A stretch of 9,884 bases of DNA from Chloroflexota bacterium (GTDB lineage: Bacteria; Chloroflexota; Dehalococcoidia; UBA2979), in the NCBI GenBank assembly GCA_002701625.1, contig NZWK01000019.1, positions 1 through 9,884 on the forward strand, given 5' to 3'. This document shows positions 7,146 to 9,884 of this stretch, in pieces. The notes below the pieces were generated by a model. The model had not been told where the DNA came from, ran no database searches, and saw nothing but the letters and a program-made list of their open reading frames with translations. A program made the position numbers and the translations under genes. How positions within the stretch are numbered: position 1 is the first letter of the stretch; every line of letters begins with the position of its first letter.

Positions 7146-7649
7146 TTATTTACCCAAATAGAGTCGGTATTCCTGTAGAAAAAGCCGCTGTGCCTCAGTC
7201 TCAAATTTGCCTCCAGCACTTTGAACGCTTTGTAACACCTCACTAAAAGATATGTTCAAAGAAGTTAGTAGCGAGGCCGCAAACAAGCCAGATCTGCCAA
7301 TCCCGGCTCTGCAATGAACAATTACACATTCACCTGACCAGAGCCTTTGAGTAACTTCCGCAATAAGCTGATGAAAACTCACCATATCCACTGGCACTGA
7401 GTAATCCGGTATGGGAAAGGTTGTTATCTCAATACCACCATTGACGCCCATGTACGCCAAGTACTCTGGAGAAATATTTGCCAATTCTTCTTCTTCGGCT
7501 AGATTTACTATTAAATCCGTCTGCCGCGCCTCAGCACCAGCCAGCCATTCATCTAGCGGTCTTTCTGAACCAGGCATTTCAGACAACAACAATACTCCGC
7601 CAACAGACGCAGGCAGTTCAACTACTCTACCGATTTCAGTCTCAGACAT
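7146..7649 (-). CDS. Protein-tyrosine / dual-specificity phosphatase family protein
   Basis: This is a small cytoplasmic cysteine-based phosphatase of 167 residues. The active-site P-loop reads VHCRAGIGRSG, a CX5R motif with nucleophile Cys113 and phosphate-binding Arg119. About 30 residues earlier, Asp82 in IPDYSVP occupies the usual place of the general acid. No signal peptide or membrane segment is visible. The overall size and the PDYSVP/HCRAGIGRSG pair fit compact tyrosine or dual-specificity phosphatases, also called cyclin-dependent-kinase-inhibitor-3-like in some annotations. Substrate is unknown; a phosphoprotein, phospholipid or nucleotide is possible. It starts 29 bases after the end of the GrdB-like gene and is probably the last gene of that operon. 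Its ribosome site is weak. Confidence 0.85.
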   Translation of the reverse strand: MSETEIGRVVELPASVGGVLLLSEMPGSERPLDEWLAGAEARQTDLIVNLAEEEELANISPEYLAYMGVNGGIEITTFPIPDYSVPVDMVSFHQLIAEVTQRLWSGECVIVHCRAGIGRSGLFAASLLTSLNISFSEVLQSVQSAGGKFETEAQRLFLQEYRLYLGK

Positions 7650-7678
7650 AATTTTGACACTACACCACAGTGAAAATT

Positions 7679-8524
7679 TCAGTCCTCACTCTTCCGCATG
7701 TAACGATCTCTCCAGGACTCGTCATCACTCCAACGGTACGGACTCTGTACCGTTGTCCTAGGAACGAAGGCATTCTCAAGTGTCGTAAACGCTAAGTCCA
7801 GAATGCCTTTCTGCGTGTCGTCATCGTACGGTTTGCCACAAGGATGACCAAGGGGAAAGTCATTAAACACAAATCTCGGCACCCCGACCTGCTCTACAAT
7901 ATCGCGTGCACATCCAACTATGACTGTTGGGATTCCATTCTCTTCCAGGTGTCGAGCTAACAGACTCACGGTCTGATGACAAACCGGTCAGACCGCAACC
8001 AAAAGCGCAACATCAATTTCATCATCTCGGCACATTGAGAGAATTTCTGGCGCGTTGCGCTCACTAGTCATTCTCTGGCTTCGAAGCGTCGGTGCGCCAT
8101 ATAGTCGAGGTCCTAATGATCCGAATCGACCGTCGGTCTCCAACTCATGCAATCGCTCAAGGGGGAAATACACTCGCTGATCATCAATCTCGGCATTATT
8201 TCGGTCATATCCAATATGTGAAATCCGCACATCCGGTATCGAATCACTTGGGTGAGTGTAGACATGCTTGAATTTTGCATCATTGTTGTATGGCGCTCCC
8301 GGTCCCTGATCACCCTTATCGGGCTGATACCGGGCCGCCGTTGTTATAAGTGCAACTCTTGACTCAGCCAAGGGTTTCTTAAGTGGAGTAAATGGGACAT
8401 CCTCGAAACGTGCCCACTGATAAGGATTATTGAACCCCTCCGATAAATAATGATCTGTGGTCTTAGCCATATAACTGATATATAGAGATCTGCTGGTATC
8501 AGTTTTGTTTTCCAATGATGTCAT
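7679..8524 (-). CDS. GrdB-like reductase family selenoprotein with in-frame UGA (selenocysteine 179)
   Basis: The frame from the ATG at 8524 runs 178 codons to a TGA (7990-7988) and continues in the same frame for 102 more codons to a second TGA at 7681-7679. Read through, it gives 281 residues. Around the TGA the protein reads VALLVAV-U-PVCHQT, so the codon falls at the first position of a UxxC redox motif (Sec179, Cys182). I recognise the flanks as the short family named after glycine/sarcosine/betaine reductase selenoprotein B, in which CPVCHQT-type cysteine forms occur. Further support is SLLARHLEENGIPTVIVG right after the motif and the conserved-looking DFPLGHPCGKPYD and DDESWRDRYMR at the C-terminus. 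It is shorter than true GrdB (over 400 residues), and no other grd genes are visible, so glycine reductase activity is not implied. The substrate is unknown. AGAGGA six bases upstream supports the start. Confidence 0.82.
7961..7987 (-). promoter_or_regulatory. Candidate bacterial SECIS stem-loop downstream of the UGA
   Basis: On the mRNA, CAGAC-CGUGA-GUCUG (7975 down to 7961) forms a perfect five-base-pair stem with a five-base loop. Its loop starts 17 bases after the UGA and has G as its second base. This fits the published bacterial SECIS pattern of a short hairpin 16-37 bases after UGA with a G among the first two loop bases. A competing hairpin, CGGUUUG-UCAU-CAGACCG (7986 down to 7969), has seven pairs including one G-U. 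The two share the CAGAC strand and cannot form together. Confidence 0.6.
7988..7990 (-). other. In-frame UGA codon read as selenocysteine
   Basis: The TGA interrupts an otherwise open frame. Family-like sequence continues on both sides without a frame change, and a cysteine lies three residues later. A nonsense mutation or sequencing error would be equally likely at any codon; its placement exactly at the redox position argues for recoding. The selenocysteine machinery (selA, selB, selC, selD) is not in this window. Confidence 0.8.
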
Positions 8525-8578
8525 AATGTATCCTCTGGCAGTTTTACTATATCAAAATAATAGTTCTTCGATTCACAA

Positions 8579-9769
8579 TTAAATAGCACCCAAATCTGTA
8601 AGCTGATCTATCTCAGCTTCAGTGAGACCTAAAAGTTCCTTGTAAATCTCATTATTGTGCTCACCTATTCGCGGAGCAGGATTATAAATTCTTCCCTCGG
8701 CATGAGACAAATTTGGATATGGTGCGGGAACAGTTACAGGACCAACGTGTGGATCATCTACCTGCACTAAATTTTTCCTTGCAGCTATATGCGGGTCAGC
8801 GAATATATCCGCAATACTATAAACCGGACCGTACGGTACTCGATACTCATCCAAGAGATCATATAAATCAGTGGAATCAAAATCCTTTACCCATTCTCGA
8901 ATCATTGAATGGAGTTCAACCTCGTTCGCAAAACGATTCGCATGATTTGAAAACTTTGGATCTTGTGGCAGATCTGAAATATTCATTGCGTCACACAATC
9001 GTTGAAAGATTTGGGGATTAAGAGCAAGAATTAATACCCACTTTCCATCCTTAGTCAAAAATTGATCCCCGGGGATAGACCATGATCGAATGTTACCTGC
9101 ACGTTCTCGAATAATACCTGAACGGCTGTATTCAGCTGCCATTGGTCCTGAATAGCTCAAAATAGATTCGTATAACGACAAATCCACGATTTGTGTCTCT
9201 TGGCAATCTTCATGGTCGCGGTGGTACACCGCTCCTAAAATAGCAAGCGCACCATATGTACCTGAAGCCAAATCCCCCATCATATATCCAGGATGCACCG
9301 GAGGCTGATCTGCCTCACCTGTCACATAGATCATCCCCCCGATCGCCTGACCAATCCTGTCATATGAAGTTCGGTCACGATACGGTCCTGTCTGACCAAA
9401 TCCAGAAATTCGTACAAAAATTAGCCGCGAATTAACCTTTGCAAGCTCGTCCTCTCCGATACCCCAACGCTCCATTGTGCCGGGAGAAAAATTTTCCACC
9501 ACAGCATCAGCACTGGCAACCAGCTTCTTAAATAATTCAGCTCCTTCAGGTTTTCTCAAATCCAACGAAACTGATTTTTTGTTACGTTGCAACCCAGCTC
9601 TTGTTGAATTCTGCTGAGCTGCCGTATCGTGCCGTAGTGCTGGTAATTCGACGCGAATAACTTCAGCACCCATATCGGCTAATAACGTAGATACGAATGG
9701 ACCAGCCAATACCTGGCCAGCGTCAATTATTCGAAGTCCTGCCAATAGACGTTGGTGTTCTTCAGCCAT
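8579..9769 (-). CDS. Family III (CaiB/BaiF-type) CoA-transferase
   Basis: These enzymes move coenzyme A between carboxylic acids, for example formate/oxalate, carnitine or bile-acid derivatives; the substrate here cannot be read from sequence. The 396 residues match the family's length. Its N-terminus has the standard GLRIIDAGQVLAGPFVSTLL lead and LADMGAEVIRVE (30-41). LQRNKKSVSLDLRKPEG (60-76) and VENFSPGTMERWGIG (91-105) are also typical. FVRISGFGQTGPY (118-130) is a core motif, and Asp166 in MMGDLASG is the predicted catalytic residue that forms the acyl-CoA intermediate. YRVPYGPVYSIADI in the C-terminal part matches the small domain. The start is set by TAAGGA (9780-9775), five bases upstream. 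It is the first gene of the reverse operon, 54 bases before the GrdB-like gene. Confidence 0.92.
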   Translation of the reverse strand: MAEEHQRLLAGLRIIDAGQVLAGPFVSTLLADMGAEVIRVELPALRHDTAAQQNSTRAGLQRNKKSVSLDLRKPEGAELFKKLVASADAVVENFSPGTMERWGIGEDELAKVNSRLIFVRISGFGQTGPYRDRTSYDRIGQAIGGMIYVTGEADQPPVHPGYMMGDLASGTYGALAILGAVYHRDHEDCQETQIVDLSLYESILSYSGPMAAEYSRSGIIRERAGNIRSWSIPGDQFLTKDGKWVLILALNPQIFQRLCDAMNISDLPQDPKFSNHANRFANEVELHSMIREWVKDFDSTDLYDLLDEYRVPYGPVYSIADIFADPHIAARKNLVQVDDPHVGPVTVPAPYPNLSHAEGRIYNPAPRIGEHNNEIYKELLGLTEAEIDQLTDLGAI

Positions 9770-9815
9770 AAGTTTCCTTAACGAATCGTTGTTTTCTACT
9801 CTCGGACGAATCTAT

Positions 9816-9843
9816 ATTGTAAAACCGTGCTCAGGTTATGCAA
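9816..9843 (-). promoter_or_regulatory. Candidate promoter for the CoA-transferase operon
   Basis: Read on the reverse strand, TTGCAT (9843-9838) and TACAAT (9821-9816) are separated by 16 bases and lie about 50 bases upstream of the start codon. The -10 is a fair match; the -35 matches at only three positions. A shifted -10, TATAGA, overlaps. This is a composition-aided guess. Confidence 0.3.
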
Positions 9844-9851
9844 GTTAACCT
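9833..9851. promoter_or_regulatory. Inverted repeat overlapping the -35 box, possible operator
   Basis: AGGTTA (9833-9838) and TAACCT (9846-9851) are perfect inverted six-base arms around seven bases. The site overlaps the candidate -35 element of the CoA-transferase promoter, which is the position expected for a repressor. It differs from the TTAACA sites ahead of aapJ. The regulator is unknown. Confidence 0.35.
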
Positions 9852-9884
9852 AATTTTAAGTCGACGTCAGATCAAGTCTATTGC

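Noticed and set aside
7411..7761. Forward open frame across the phosphatase and selenoprotein tail
   Set aside because: It lies antisense to the CX5R phosphatase and resembles a composition-driven Ser-rich shadow.
7679..7969. A separate small gene starting at a GTG
   Set aside because: The GTG is Val186 of the larger selenoprotein. It has no upstream ribosome site and its sequence is the C-terminal part of the same family.
7988..8524. A complete 178-residue protein, or a pseudogene killed by a stop
   Set aside because: The frame continues without shift through the TGA with family-like sequence and a UxxC motif. Selenocysteine explains this better. A pseudogene remains the fallback if the genome lacks selB.

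Overview
This is a bacterial window, densely coding, with nine protein genes in three blocks. Forward strand, left: a zinc/manganese-type ABC importer (znuA, cut by the window's left edge, then znuC and znuB). Forward strand, centre: a complete general L-amino-acid ABC importer of the Aap type (aapJ, aapQ, aapM, aapP). Reverse strand, right: a family III CoA-transferase, a GrdB-like reductase with an in-frame TGA best read as selenocysteine, and a small protein-tyrosine/dual-specificity phosphatase. The two sides converge with only 18 bases between aapP and the phosphatase gene.

Organism: base composition is moderate and AT-leaning. The amino-acid binding protein has a lipobox (Leu-Ile-Ala-Cys), so it is a membrane-anchored lipoprotein. 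That is usual for Actinobacteria, Firmicutes and Chloroflexota and less usual for the proteobacterial periplasmic Aap proteins. With a CaiB-like transferase and a GrdB-like selenoprotein, a free-living, possibly marine, Chloroflexota-like or actinobacterial lineage is my guess, with low confidence. Nothing in the window fixes the taxonomy.

Left block (1-2461): ZnuA begins inside an extraordinary His/Asp/Glu/Lys repeat of at least 95 residues and continues into the conserved metal-binding lobes. ZnuC (ATPase) and ZnuB (permease) follow closely. The gene order indicates one operon whose promoter lies outside the window.

Central block (2462-7127): a 184-base gap carries a candidate promoter and a cluster of TTAACA half-sites ahead of aapJ. 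A strong hairpin sits between aapJ and aapQ and probably sets the high ratio of binding protein to permease. aapQ, aapM and aapP are tightly packed.

Right block (7146-9884, reverse): a candidate promoter with an overlapping inverted repeat precedes the CoA-transferase. The GrdB-like gene would conventionally be split into two fragments or called a pseudogene. The reading frame is unbroken on both sides of one TGA, which sits exactly where a redox UxxC motif is expected. A stem-loop that fits the bacterial SECIS pattern follows it at the right distance. This is the most notable signal in the window.
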